The notes: a model not told the origin generated them from the letters alone. Shown: positions 19,061-29,212, counted from the stretch's first letter. The stretch is DNA of 64,000 nt from E44-bin32 sp034430615 (GCA_034430615.1 DAOUEJ010000010.1:1-64000); one strand, 5' to 3'. Numbers and translations are program-made.

Positions 19061-22000
19061 CAGCGCTGCACCTGGTAAATCGTGGTCCCACCCGTTTCAA
19101 AGGCGATCGTTAACAAGCCGCTTTCAACCATGGCCTCGAACTTGTCCAAACCATGCGTCGGGCAACGGTATCCCGCCGCCTCGTTCCCTGATTCGAGCGG
19201 GGTGCAATCCCCCGGCGAGACATCGTAGGTCCCGGGCATGCCAAATGCGTAGCCCCGTAGATCACATGAGATCCCGAGTTCACCACTGATCGGCCAGCAG
19301 GGCTCAACGAATTGATAGTAAGCTCGCTCAAGCCCGCCAACAATGATATAGGAAACATCATAGGTAGAAAGGAATTTACTGGCTTCGCCAAGTGAGGGAG
19401 TGAGGTAGAAGTCAGTGATATCGAAAAGACGCTGGTTGACACCCTGGTCCCCGACTGCGACACGCTGCTGGACCTGATGCCAGCGCCAGCCAAGCACCCC
19501 TGGCAAGCCAGTGTAGATCGTAAACCGGCTCCCGAACCGGTATTCAGGCACATTCGCCTCAACGATGACAGGGGTTCCCTGGACGTTCTCCTGCATCCAG
19601 CGTATCGCCAGGTAATCTTCATCGAGATCTAGCGGAGTGCTCAACTCGGAATAGTTATCCACGGCCTGCAGATATGCCATGCCATCGAGCGATCGTGGAG
19701 CATCCTGGGTAAAACGATCGCGGATCCGGGCCGGCGTCGCAGTGAGGGGATAAAGCGCACTTGAAAAGATGAGGGTAGTGCTGCCCACGATCCAGAGCAA
19801 ACGCCAACCTCGATTCCACGCTCCAAGCTCTGCGTATACCCAGGCTACGGCCGCCGCTGCTGCCAGAGCCAGAAGCTCCCAGACCATGAGGTAGAACTTA
19901 AAGACCGTGTTCATACGGTCCAAATCACCGCGCAGAACGACGAACTCCACCAGCAAGGTCAGCGCGAGTGCACTGATAATACATGCCAGCGCCACCCGCT
20001 TGCCAAGCGCTAATCCCGGGCGTAGAAGCAGCAACGCCGTTAGCGTCCCAAGTGGGATGATGATCAGCGCCGATTCGATTCCGGTCCCAATCAGCAATCC
20101 GGTGAAACCAATCAGGAACAGGATGGCCGTACTGATGACTGCGAAATACGGTCTCAGCCTGGCCAGCTGTACGAGGGGTGTATTTGCCATCCATTCCCTA
20201 TATTCCCAGGCCAGCCAGGCCACGATCACGAAAAGGAATCCCCCATGTATGGTCAGGTAATCGACAAGCGGTGTGTGCGAACCCTGCCAGAGATCAGCTG
20301 AAAGGTAACCCTGACCGTACCAGAAGTGGTAGGGGTAGTAGGCATATTGTGCGAGCAAGAGTAAACCCAGTGCTGCCGCTGCAGCCGTCAGGATCTGTTT
20401 CCCGCCGGGTGGTCGATCGGAGAACCATGGGGCGAAGAAAACTGCCGCCGCCCCGAGCACCCAATAGACGGGGAAGTCCCATGTATTTGTCGGCCGGAGT
20501 GCGCCCAAAGTGAGCGCTCCAATTCCCAGAGCTAACAGCAGATCCAAACGCCGCCGCTTTGCCCCTGCAGCGGAGCGAAGCCATGCGAGCCCCCAGGCCA
20601 GGCCTAAGATCGTGAGTGGCCGGCTGACCATATGTGCGTGCAGGTCGCCGTAGAGGAATGTGAAGAACGGAAATTCTGTGATAGGGCCTGCTTCACCCTC
20701 ACCTGGCGTGATTGCACGGCTTGGATTCCAGTACCACTGATCAAGCGGATAAGGAAGCGTATCTTGGAATGATAAATACCGGAAGAAGCCCCTGGCCGCC
20801 TGGGCTGTCCCGACGATGAAGGTGCCTTCTGGCTGACCTGCTTTGCGGCCGATGGTCTTGAAACCATCATAGAACATCCTTGCCGTACCCAGGTTGCCGA
20901 AAACGACCAGCATCAGCGCTGCAAGGATCCCGGCCATCCTGGCATTCGGGCGAGGACGCCATGGGAGAATGGCTTTTTCGCCCGAAACCAGGTTGTACGC
21001 CACGGAGAAAGCGCCCAAGGCAAGCAGCGAGAAGAGGGTCGGGAGAACCAGGTTGTACGCTACTGAAGGGGTGATCCCCAGCAGCTTTATCGGCATGCCG
21101 ACCAGCACAAAGCCATAGTAGTAGTAATTGATGTATCCCCCGGCGAACCAGGGATCGTATGGCGGAAAGGTTGCGCTCTTCAGCACAGCGTTCAGATAGG
21201 AGAAGTCCATCGGCTTCTCGCCACCACCCGTGCCTGGTTTCCAGAGATCCGGGTTTGCATAGCGGATTGCCAGATCGACGAGAAAGAAAATCAAGGCAAA
21301 GGCTTCAATCCACAGGATGCTGCGCCAGCACTCACGGAAGAATTGCCGAAGCTCTTCCCGGTCGCGGTAGGCGAGGGCAGCCGATATTCCAGCAAGGATC
21401 GCGATCCCGAGGATAAGCGTCAGGCGGGTTACAGCCATCCCCAGACTCCCTGTCATCCAGCTCAACCAAGCATAGATGACCAGACCCACAAGCCTGGATA
21501 ATGCGTAGCCTTGATCCTGCAGCCCGTGTAATGCTACACGCGTGATTGGAAAAACAAGCAGCCCTAATAATCCAATGGCCAACCACCAAACGATGGTCGC
21601 AACCAGATTGGAGCGGTTTATCAGCCGGTCGAGATCAAAGATCTCACTCCACGTGCCCGATGTCTGCTGTTCAGACCAGCGTGCTGCTGGCAACATCAGG
21701 TCCTTCGTACGAACTTCGGCATCCTTGGGCAAGACATGGGTAATCTGGCTCACATCGACCTGCGACAGCAGTTTGAATACGCGCTCCCGGTCGAAGTCGG
21801 GATCCTTCTTGAAGATCAACACCTTTGGGTGATCGTAGACCGTGAAGGCCTCTTCCGCGAATTGATCATTGAATTCCAATGGACCAAGGCCAGGATTGCT
21901 TTGAAAAACCTTCACGAGTGAATAACCGAGGCTGCCGCTTGCACCCTCCTGGGCAGTGGCATAGCAAGCAAGCACAGAGATGTCCGGTGGGCAATCGAGC

Positions 22001-24033
22001 AACGCTCGATAATAAGCTGTTGTTAGCGGGTACCGAGCGGTAACTCGGGTAGTTGTGCCGTACTGCCGGTTGGATGAAATGGTTATGTACTCAGATTCAG
22101 CCAGGTAATCTACGATGCGCTCGAGCTTGTCCGGGATTCCGTTTTGATCGTCATCCTGGTCATCGTGCCAATACAACTCCAGGTTGCGAACTTCATAGCG
22201 ACCACCCAGGTTTCGGCCGTCGATCCCCCAGGGAAGTCCATCGTCCCAGGTCGTCTCATGAACCAGGCGTGTAGAACGCATCGCAACGCTGATTGCACCG
22301 AGGTTCCTCAGGGTCAGGAAAAGGTTGTCGCCATCCTCTACCTGGATCGGAATATCCAACTTTCCTTCCAGGTTGATCTCCTCCCCCAAGCTCCCGTATG
22401 CACGAAGCTCTGTCGAAGCGAATAAAGCTTCCCCATTCGGATCAGGCCGGATCTCGGCTGATAGGTATAGATTTCCGGCTTCCCCCTCGATCGAGGTATA
22501 GGGGATGAGAATCCCCACGATCCAGCCTTCAAGACGCATGAGGATGTCGTTCGGGATTTGCAGGATTTGGGTTTGATCTGGCGCCAGCGAGAAGTCGGGC
22601 GGTACCGGAAGTGCTTCTACGGACCTGGTACCCTCCGTGTCGATGACCAGGTTCACCGCGCCCGGGATCGTGCTGTAGATCCAACGCGAGGCGGCCGCAC
22701 GTGTAAAGGTCACACGGTAGATCCGTGTAAAGGCAAAAGCCCAGAGCGCCGTACCCCCAACAACGACGATGGCCAGGCCAAGAACAAGTGGCCGCCCGAC
22801 CTGCTTCTTCAACCCCTCAGATGCGCGAACCCGATCCCAGGCCTCAAATAGAGCCCACGAAGCGAACAGCGCGAGCAGAGGATAGATAGGGAGCTGGTAG
22901 CGCATTGCCTTCGTGAACCCGATCGACTGCCAGATGAAAAATACGCCGGTCCAGAGCACCGTTATGAGATGCCGCAGGTCCTTCTTACGGAAGAGCTCGA
23001 GGGCTGCCCACCCCCACCCGATCCAGGCCATGATCCCAAGCGGGAGACCCAGCCCCCAGAGGAGCATATTTTGCAAAGTAAATAGGATTGGTGCGCGGTC
23101 AGCCCACTGGAAGGCATACGGAGCGTCCGTGTTACCCGCTTGCTGTTGGCGGATTTCGGCCATGTTTGCCAACCACTTCGGGTTCGGCTTTAGACCAAAG
23201 AAACCCGGTCCTGAAAAGGCATAAGGTTGGAAAACCCTGAAGATGAGCAGCGAGATAAGGGCGGCGCCGGTAAGGTAGGTGAGAGTTCGCTGAAATTCAG
23301 CCTGGCGGTTTTCAGGATCGCTTTGCAGGACGCGCACCAGCCCAGCCAGCACGATCGTCGCCGCAAGCGGTGCAGTGCTGATTTTAGAGGCCACCGACAG
23401 CCCCAGTGCCGCACCAAAGAACAGGTATTCGCCCACCCGGCCGCTCTGCATCGCCCGCACCGCAAAGAGGATCCCGGCCAGGATGAATACGTTTGCGATG
23501 GGATCGACGACAAAGAAGTGCGCGTGTTGAATGAGAAGGACCGACATCGAACCCAGCAGGGCAGCCAGGAGCCCGACCCGCCGGCTATACAAACGTTCAC
23601 CAATGCAGAAGATGAGCAGTAATGAGATCAGGTCAAAGGCGGCCGAGACTGCCCGCCCTACGATCTGCACCTGATCATAGCCAGTCTGGTCGACCCATTC
23701 AGCCAGGTAGCGGACGAGGAAAATCGGAAATGTACCGTATACGAAGAAACCGTTGCCAGTGTTGTGCGGGTTGAGCAGGGAATTCTCTGTATCGAAGTAC
23801 TCGCCGATGGATGCCGGCAGGCGGAGTGACGACTCGACCGATGTCAGAAATCGTTCGTCGGGGTGAAGATGGGTGGATTCATCCCAGCCGATTCCAACCA
23901 GCCTCAGGTAGGCACCCAGGAGGATGATCAGCAGCAGGATAAGGCTTGTGACCGTCTGGGTTGATAATTGGAACCGGCGTCGAACTTGCACGTCTCCCAC
24001 GCCGGCTTGGCTGGTCTCGTTTACGGGGTTCAT
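19060..24033 (-). CDS. Giant GT39-like / YYY-domain fusion membrane protein
   Basis: 1657 residues. The N-terminal half (about 1-530) is a GT39-like GT-C module, with GWDESTHLHPDERFLTSVES in the first outer loop providing the acidic residues typical of the family, then many membrane helices; about 530-760 is a soluble insert. The C-terminal half (about 800-1657) is a complete YYY domain: EKPMDFSYLNAVLKSATFPP, YINYYYYGFVLVG (about 965), TEFPFFTFLYGDLHAHMVSR, RMNTVFKFYLMVWELLALAA (about 1373) and TGLPGVLGWRWHQVQQR. The fusion suggests that sugar transfer and YYY function are coupled on one polypeptide. ATG overlaps the upstream stop (ATGA). No internal stop or frameshift seen. Confidence 0.83.
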   Translation of the reverse strand: MNPVNETSQAGVGDVQVRRRFQLSTQTVTSLILLLIILLGAYLRLVGIGWDESTHLHPDERFLTSVESSLRLPASIGEYFDTENSLLNPHNTGNGFFVYGTFPIFLVRYLAEWVDQTGYDQVQIVGRAVSAAFDLISLLLIFCIGERLYSRRVGLLAALLGSMSVLLIQHAHFFVVDPIANVFILAGILFAVRAMQSGRVGEYLFFGAALGLSVASKISTAPLAATIVLAGLVRVLQSDPENRQAEFQRTLTYLTGAALISLLIFRVFQPYAFSGPGFFGLKPNPKWLANMAEIRQQQAGNTDAPYAFQWADRAPILFTLQNMLLWGLGLPLGIMAWIGWGWAALELFRKKDLRHLITVLWTGVFFIWQSIGFTKAMRYQLPIYPLLALFASWALFEAWDRVRASEGLKKQVGRPLVLGLAIVVVGGTALWAFAFTRIYRVTFTRAAASRWIYSTIPGAVNLVIDTEGTRSVEALPVPPDFSLAPDQTQILQIPNDILMRLEGWIVGILIPYTSIEGEAGNLYLSAEIRPDPNGEALFASTELRAYGSLGEEINLEGKLDIPIQVEDGDNLFLTLRNLGAISVAMRSTRLVHETTWDDGLPWGIDGRNLGGRYEVRNLELYWHDDQDDDQNGIPDKLERIVDYLAESEYITISSNRQYGTTTRVTARYPLTTAYYRALLDCPPDISVLACYATAQEGASGSLGYSLVKVFQSNPGLGPLEFNDQFAEEAFTVYDHPKVLIFKKDPDFDRERVFKLLSQVDVSQITHVLPKDAEVRTKDLMLPAARWSEQQTSGTWSEIFDLDRLINRSNLVATIVWWLAIGLLGLLVFPITRVALHGLQDQGYALSRLVGLVIYAWLSWMTGSLGMAVTRLTLILGIAILAGISAALAYRDREELRQFFRECWRSILWIEAFALIFFLVDLAIRYANPDLWKPGTGGGEKPMDFSYLNAVLKSATFPPYDPWFAGGYINYYYYGFVLVGMPIKLLGITPSVAYNLVLPTLFSLLALGAFSVAYNLVSGEKAILPWRPRPNARMAGILAALMLVVFGNLGTARMFYDGFKTIGRKAGQPEGTFIVGTAQAARGFFRYLSFQDTLPYPLDQWYWNPSRAITPGEGEAGPITEFPFFTFLYGDLHAHMVSRPLTILGLAWGLAWLRSAAGAKRRRLDLLLALGIGALTLGALRPTNTWDFPVYWVLGAAAVFFAPWFSDRPPGGKQILTAAAAALGLLLLAQYAYYPYHFWYGQGYLSADLWQGSHTPLVDYLTIHGGFLFVIVAWLAWEYREWMANTPLVQLARLRPYFAVISTAILFLIGFTGLLIGTGIESALIIIPLGTLTALLLLRPGLALGKRVALACIISALALTLLVEFVVLRGDLDRMNTVFKFYLMVWELLALAAAAAVAWVYAELGAWNRGWRLLWIVGSTTLIFSSALYPLTATPARIRDRFTQDAPRSLDGMAYLQAVDNYSELSTPLDLDEDYLAIRWMQENVQGTPVIVEANVPEYRFGSRFTIYTGLPGVLGWRWHQVQQRVAVGDQGVNQRLFDITDFYLTPSLGEASKFLSTYDVSYIIVGGLERAYYQFVEPCWPISGELGISCDLRGYAFGMPGTYDVSPGDCTPLESGNEAAGYRCPTHGLDKFEAMVESGLLTIAFETGGTTIYQVQR

Positions 24034-26252
24034 GAGTCCAAATCCGATCCCGGTAAACGATCTTCATTTGAGCCCGCAGGGACAAAAAACAACACGATGT
24101 CCTTCCCGGGCAGATCCGAAATCCAGCGGCTGACTGAGCCTGTAGGGAAGAGGAATTGAAGAAGTTCGAGTGATTCTTGATCCTCTGGATTGATCAAGAA
24201 TAGCTGGGCACGTGGTTCAAAGACCAGGTCTCCAAAACTCTCGGGCCAGATAGCGTAATCAAGCGTGGGGCGTCCCGCCTCAATCCCTACCAATCGGGTA
24301 TCCATCCAATGTGGGTAACCCACCATGTGGGCGGTATCAAAGTCTCCGACAGATTCTGCAAAACCGCGTATGATCCTGCCCGCATCGGTCGTGTTCCACG
24401 CTGAGCGCCGGTAAAGATCCGCGAACTCGATAAAGACAAGATTGTAATTGATCCGGGCTGCCCCGATGAACAGGACCAGCCCAGCGCCAGCGCCAAGCCA
24501 GCGTAACCTGTGATTGGACCACTGGTTCTCCGCCCAGGCCGGGAGGGCGGCCATAGCCATCCCCGCCAGTGTGAAGGCGGGAATGATTGCCCCGGCGGCG
24601 CGGTTGGTGGCCGGGTTTTCGCCTGGGAATGCTAATGAGAGCGTGGATGGCAGCTGCAGGATTGGGATCGATAGGATCAGGAATAAATCAATCCAACGCT
24701 GCTTGCGAACGTACCTCACCAGTGCAATTACAAAACCAAGGTGGAGCAGCGCACTGCTGATCCAATCCAACGCAGGACGGTGGGGGATCGAGTTAACCCA
24801 AACCTCCCCATCATCCCATGCGAACATTCTCAATGCGTTCCAGACATTGGAGGCGAAGATCTGCAGGGCAGGTCCAGGAAGTGGACGTTCAGCGCTTCCG
24901 AGGCGAGTCGCCATCCTATAAATCAAGTTCTCAGGTTGATCGACCGCTACGCGTGCGAGCGGCATGAATACGATCAATGCCGCCAGGCCGGCGACGATGA
25001 GATAGCTTATGAACGCAATGCGAGAACCACGCGATTCACGGTGAAGCAGCAGCAGGGCAACGCCAACTGCGACCAGGATCGGGATCACCCTTGCTGGGCT
25101 GTATCCATGCAGCCCGAAACCTACTACCAGGCCGCACAGCAAGAAATCGTTCCTGCTCCGGGTGCGTACACCTCGCGCGAGCAGGTACATTGCTGCTGCA
25201 GCAAAAAGTGGGTACAGCGGGAACCGCAAACCCACCCGGCTGATCACGTTCGGCCAGTACCCGACACCGGAAAGTGCTAGGGCTGCCAATCCGGCGCCGC
25301 GTCCAGCCACTTCCTTTGCAAAGAGGTAGATGAAGGGCAGCGTAAGTACACCAGCCAGAACTGTCCCGATCTTTAGCGTGAGGTAGCTAACCCCGGTCTT
25401 CAGCCAGATCGCTGTCGCCGCCGCCAGGTAGAACTGAATCGCTTCCCTGCCAGTATTGCGCGGGAAAAAAATCGAGTAGCGGCCATTCAAAACATCGACG
25501 ACATCTAGCAGTTTCTCGGCGTGATCACTCACCATCTCGGGTGGGAGCGTATCGATTTCGGAAAATCGGAAGTAGAGAGCGATGCCGAAGACTGCAACCA
25601 GGAGCAGCTGCCAACCCGAGAGTGAAATCCTGATCCTGGGATCGCGAATGAAGTTTAGGACACGCCTGAACAGGCCCGCAAAAGGCGCCTCACCTTGCCA
25701 GAAGGCTGCGATCACGCATACGATCGACCCGAACCAGAAGACCAGGGTGGGGAAATCGAAACGATTATCCCCGCTGGCAGCAAACGTGAGCCCACCCAGG
25801 ATCATGGCAGCAGCAAGGTAGAGCGGCTTGAAAATCACCGCTTCAGCCGGGGCTCGACGGGTCGGAAGCCAGATCGAACCGAAATCACCACGCCAGAATG
25901 CCCAGGCGATGAGGCCAGCGGCGGTCAGGTATAAGATGATGCCGATCCAGATCGAACCGGATTTGAGTTCAAAACCAAATTGGGCCGTCAGCGCAAGCAG
26001 TAATGCTACAGGGATGCGAAGTTGGCTAGCGCTGGGAAGTGAGAGTCCCTCGAACCTTCCCCGATCTAGTATTTCGGATGCAGTGTCTGGCTCTCGTCTG
26101 ACCGCTGCTGGAACCATTTCTTGCCCATTATCCGCAGTCGGGAATGGAATGGGGCGAAGCCGCAGGAGTGACTTGAACCAATCCAGGACACTGGGGTCAA
26201 AGATCTCATCACTTGATTCGTTACCTGGAAGCCCGTTTGGATGCTCTGTCAT
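24030..26252 (-). CDS. ArnT/GT39-like membrane glycosyltransferase
   Basis: 740 residues. A soluble N-terminal 75 residues precede about twelve to fourteen hydrophobic segments. The first outer loop after the helix ending FRFSEIDTLPPEM contains VSDHAEKLLDVVDVL with acidic residues, then FFPRNTGREAIQFYLAAATA, a GT-C pattern of dolichyl/undecaprenyl-phosphate-sugar dependent transferases. A C-terminal soluble part (about 610-740) follows. It probably transfers a sugar from a polyprenyl carrier on the outer face of the membrane. The ATG overlaps the stop of the methyltransferase gene (ATGA). Confidence 0.75.
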   Translation of the reverse strand: MTEHPNGLPGNESSDEIFDPSVLDWFKSLLRLRPIPFPTADNGQEMVPAAVRREPDTASEILDRGRFEGLSLPSASQLRIPVALLLALTAQFGFELKSGSIWIGIILYLTAAGLIAWAFWRGDFGSIWLPTRRAPAEAVIFKPLYLAAAMILGGLTFAASGDNRFDFPTLVFWFGSIVCVIAAFWQGEAPFAGLFRRVLNFIRDPRIRISLSGWQLLLVAVFGIALYFRFSEIDTLPPEMVSDHAEKLLDVVDVLNGRYSIFFPRNTGREAIQFYLAAATAIWLKTGVSYLTLKIGTVLAGVLTLPFIYLFAKEVAGRGAGLAALALSGVGYWPNVISRVGLRFPLYPLFAAAAMYLLARGVRTRSRNDFLLCGLVVGFGLHGYSPARVIPILVAVGVALLLLHRESRGSRIAFISYLIVAGLAALIVFMPLARVAVDQPENLIYRMATRLGSAERPLPGPALQIFASNVWNALRMFAWDDGEVWVNSIPHRPALDWISSALLHLGFVIALVRYVRKQRWIDLFLILSIPILQLPSTLSLAFPGENPATNRAAGAIIPAFTLAGMAMAALPAWAENQWSNHRLRWLGAGAGLVLFIGAARINYNLVFIEFADLYRRSAWNTTDAGRIIRGFAESVGDFDTAHMVGYPHWMDTRLVGIEAGRPTLDYAIWPESFGDLVFEPRAQLFLINPEDQESLELLQFLFPTGSVSRWISDLPGKDIVLFFVPAGSNEDRLPGSDLDS

Positions 26253-27031
26253 ATGCGCTGCGCCAGATAGAAGCTGTAGGTACCATCTTCGCTTCTTGGT
26301 GCCTCATAGTATCGTCGCACCAAGCGATCCGTCAACCCGAGGTTCCATCGCGTCGGGGCGATGATCCAACGTCTAATGACTTTGCGTGGAAGGAGGCAAG
26401 GCGCCCCGAAATAGTGCCCCCACTCTAAAACGCTCAGGGCCCGTGGAGAGAAATAGCGGAAAGTATCGATGATTTCAAATCCAGCACGGTCTAATCGAGC
26501 CGCCCAACCCTGTTCGTAGTCCATATTCCAGGTACGCGACATGCGCATGAACCACTCTCGATAGGCCAACGAAGCCCGCTTCATTCCAATACGTCGAAGC
26601 CAGTTCGGGAAGCTAAGTTCAGTCTTGTAGCCCGGGTTGGGAACCGTAAACACAAAGGGAGCGCCAGAACGCATGACACGTCCAATTTCGGGCAGGACCT
26701 GATCCAGGTGGGGGATGTGCTCGAGCACAGAATTACTGAACGCCGAACCGATCGACGAGTCGGGAAAAGGCAGGAATGCTCCATCGGATTGAAGAAGCTG
26801 TTTATAAACACCCCTCGAGTTAGCCTCCTGAAGGGAGCGAAAATCTGGATCAACCCCGTATTCGATCGGCCTGTCAAACGCGACCTGTGCAAAATGACCA
26901 TCGCCACAGCCGAGGTCGATCACCGGTCCGGGAAACTCGAGGCCCTGGTAGAATGTCGCCTCGATCGCCCGGAGCAAAGCTCGGAAATAGGGAAGTTCAC
27001 GCAGGTGGAGCCAGAGGTAATCCTTATCCAT
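26249..27031 (-). CDS. Class I SAM-dependent methyltransferase
   Basis: 260 residues from the ATG at 27031. SAM-binding motif I is VIDLGCGDGHFAQVAFD (about 37-53), followed by EYGVDPD, an acidic end of strand 2, and SNSVLEHIPHLDQVLPEIGR as motif IV/post-motif region. The methyl acceptor is unknown. Because it lies inside the glycosyltransferase operon, methylation of a sugar or lipid-linked intermediate is a reasonable guess. The start ATG overlaps the last codons of the upstream GT4 gene by 8 bases. Confidence 0.82.
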   Translation of the reverse strand: MDKDYLWLHLRELPYFRALLRAIEATFYQGLEFPGPVIDLGCGDGHFAQVAFDRPIEYGVDPDFRSLQEANSRGVYKQLLQSDGAFLPFPDSSIGSAFSNSVLEHIPHLDQVLPEIGRVMRSGAPFVFTVPNPGYKTELSFPNWLRRIGMKRASLAYREWFMRMSRTWNMDYEQGWAARLDRAGFEIIDTFRYFSPRALSVLEWGHYFGAPCLLPRKVIRRWIIAPTRWNLGLTDRLVRRYYEAPRSEDGTYSFYLAQRI

Positions 27032-28193
27032 GATGCCCTTGCTCCGGTTCAAGCAGTGATTGAAAGAGCTGCTCATATTGATCCGTAATGACCGGGGTTC
27101 CATAGCGTTCACGTATCATCGTCTGATCGCGCAGGTAAGTCTCCGGCGACTTGATGATCTGCAACACCTTGCTGGCCAGTGCGTTATGATCACCCGCCGG
27201 GAAGAGCTCCCCCATTCCGGTTGTCCTCGTCGCTTCACGCACCCCTGGAAGATCGCTGGCAACGACCGGTGTCCCACAGAACATCGATTCAACCTGCACC
27301 ATACCAAAACTTTCGGTGCTGTTCAGGCTGGGCAAGATCGTTACATCGCACAGGTTGAAGAAAGCCGCCAAGTCGCTTGAGTGGAGGATGCCCAGGAAAG
27401 TCCAATGATCCTGCAGAGGCCTGAGCAGTCCCTGAATTCGTTTTCCGTAGTTCTGTTCCCCGAGCACATTTTCGTACTGGCCCACGTACAACACCCGGGC
27501 TGCGGGATAACTTTCGAGAATCAGTGGGAGTGCCCGTGCCAGAATTTCCGCCCCTTTTTCACTTGCCAGGCGCGCCACCATACCAATCACCGGTCCCGGA
27601 CCGGAGATTCCTAATCGTTTTCGCAGCTGCTCAACCCGCCTTGACTCAATAGGGGGGATCTCGATCGGGGGTGGGATGGGTATCACTTTGTCCAGTCGTC
27701 TTGAGAGCAAGTGTGAGCCCTTTGCGTAGTCCAGCGTGTTGACAACCACTCGATCGGCGGCGGCGATGGTGATCCGATTCGCAGCCCGCGAAAGGATGTT
27801 CGCAATGCTGTTCAATGGTGTGGGCGGCAGGCTCAAATCACAGTGATATGTCACAACTACCGGTTTCCCTATGCGTCGGGCGAGCAGTGCAAGAGGGGCT
27901 GCATCTAACTGCGGTACGTGCAGGTGCAGGAGATCGTGGTCCTTGATCATTCTCCAGCCGGCCGGCAGCAGGCCGGGCATGATCGGTCCCTTGCTGACTC
28001 TAAGCGCAACGTCGATCCGCCGAACGTTCACTCCTTCCAACATCTCCAGACTTGGAAGTGCTGGGTCATAGCGGGAAGTCAGAACCGAGACGGTATGACC
28101 TCGCTCTGCCAGCTCGCGCGCTAGCCGTTCGGTGTAGACCGTCAGCCCGGAGTAATGGGGGCGGTAGTAGTAAAGAGAGTTAAGGACTTTCAT
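27024..28193 (-). CDS. Glycosyltransferase family 4 protein
   Basis: 389 residues with a two-Rossmann GT-B fold. The N-terminal domain holds YYYRPHYSGLTVYTERLARE, with the Gly-rich loop near residues 13-17. The C-terminal domain holds GMVARLASEKGAEILARALP and the donor-binding E-x7-E region in LPSLNSTESFGMVQVESMFC followed by GTPVVASDLPGVREA. It adds a nucleotide-activated sugar to a lipid carrier or glycan at the inner membrane face. ATG overlaps the upstream stop (ATGA). Confidence 0.92.
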   Translation of the reverse strand: MKVLNSLYYYRPHYSGLTVYTERLARELAERGHTVSVLTSRYDPALPSLEMLEGVNVRRIDVALRVSKGPIMPGLLPAGWRMIKDHDLLHLHVPQLDAAPLALLARRIGKPVVVTYHCDLSLPPTPLNSIANILSRAANRITIAAADRVVVNTLDYAKGSHLLSRRLDKVIPIPPPIEIPPIESRRVEQLRKRLGISGPGPVIGMVARLASEKGAEILARALPLILESYPAARVLYVGQYENVLGEQNYGKRIQGLLRPLQDHWTFLGILHSSDLAAFFNLCDVTILPSLNSTESFGMVQVESMFCGTPVVASDLPGVREATRTTGMGELFPAGDHNALASKVLQIIKSPETYLRDQTMIRERYGTPVITDQYEQLFQSLLEPEQGHHG

Positions 28194-29197
28194 TCAGCCT
28201 GCCTGCGGGTGCTGTTAGTGATCCAGGCCTGTACCGATTGATAAAGACTCTTCAGCGTCTCCCCTTCATTCATGAGCGCAATCGCACCGATGATGGATGA
28301 GATGGCATAGTTGATGGCATGCAAGATGAGGGCCGCCGCCAGCGCATCCGCCTGCCGTACGCCAAATGCCGAAAGTGCGAGCACTGCACCAGCTTCAAAG
28401 ACCCCGATTGATCCCGGAGAGGAAGGGATTGCACCTCCCAACAATGAAACCGGCAGCATGAAATAAGCCCACAGTAGGGCAGCGTCGGGGACAATAGCAC
28501 GCACGACGAGCCAGTACTGGATCCCGGCGAGTGCCCAACTGAGCATGATCCAGCCTGCACTAACCCGGAATACTCGCCAATCTTCAAGCGCACGTACGCC
28601 CTCACGGAATTGGCGCACAAGCGGCAGCCAGCGAGCTTCTCCGCCCGGAAGACGTGAAGCAATGGCGTGATGCCAGGCCGGCTTATCGAGAGCAACCCTG
28701 ATAACGATGATCACGATGCCGATTCCGATACCGAGGATGATGGCCACGGTCACTGCGCCTGGCAGGCGGACGGCAAAGGGAAAGAGGATCAGCAGGAGGG
28801 AGGCTGCGAGCAGCAGATCGTACATGCGTTCGATGAAAATGCTTGAAAGGACGGTCAGGACGGAGTCATCTTTCCCCTGCCCGAGCAGCACCGCCCGCCC
28901 AATCTCACCTAGCCTCCACGGCAAGACGTTGTTGAGCAGGTAGCCTTCATTCAGGACTTTGAAGACCCGTTTGAACGTGAACCTCCAATCGAGGAGCGCA
29001 CGCCAGGCGAACACGCGGGCAAACATTGAGAGCAGGAAGAGGAGAATCGCAAGACCGACCAGGCGCAGATCGACCCGGGACAAGGCGTCCCGCAGTGCAT
29101 CCCAACCACTCCAGTGTACGGCCAGGAGCAGTGCAGCCGCACTCACCAGGATACCGATCGCAATCCCTATTCTGCTGCGTGAAAGGGGTCTCAGCAT
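28190..29197 (-). CDS. UPF0104/AglD-type membrane protein (lysylphosphatidylglycerol synthase TM-region family)
   Basis: 335 residues from the ATG at 29197, with about eight membrane segments. Family motifs: LNEGYLLNNVLPWRLGEIGR (about 87-106), SSIFIERMYDLLLA (about 120-133) and IPSSPGSIGVFEAGAVLAL (about 245-263). Homologues include the flippase region of MprF and archaeal AglD; they are associated with lipid-linked sugar or aminoacyl-lipid translocation. It is the first gene of the eight-gene glycan run. TATAAT lies 9 nt before the ATG and no Shine-Dalgarno is present, so this long operon may begin with a leaderless gene. An upstream in-frame ATG (29215) would overlap the -10 box. Confidence 0.8.
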   Translation of the reverse strand: MLRPLSRSRIGIAIGILVSAAALLLAVHWSGWDALRDALSRVDLRLVGLAILLFLLSMFARVFAWRALLDWRFTFKRVFKVLNEGYLLNNVLPWRLGEIGRAVLLGQGKDDSVLTVLSSIFIERMYDLLLAASLLLILFPFAVRLPGAVTVAIILGIGIGIVIIVIRVALDKPAWHHAIASRLPGGEARWLPLVRQFREGVRALEDWRVFRVSAGWIMLSWALAGIQYWLVVRAIVPDAALLWAYFMLPVSLLGGAIPSSPGSIGVFEAGAVLALSAFGVRQADALAAALILHAINYAISSIIGAIALMNEGETLKSLYQSVQAWITNSTRRQAE

Positions 29198-29206
29198 GGC
29201 GGGGGG

Positions 29207-29212
29207 ATTATA
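29207..29212 (-). promoter_or_regulatory. -10 box (TATAAT) of the glycan operon, nearly abutting the first ATG
   Basis: A perfect minus-strand TATAAT is followed by nine bases (CCCCCCGCC) and then the ATG of the UPF0104 gene. The expected start site is within three bases of the initiator codon. No good -35 box is visible. Confidence 0.6.
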
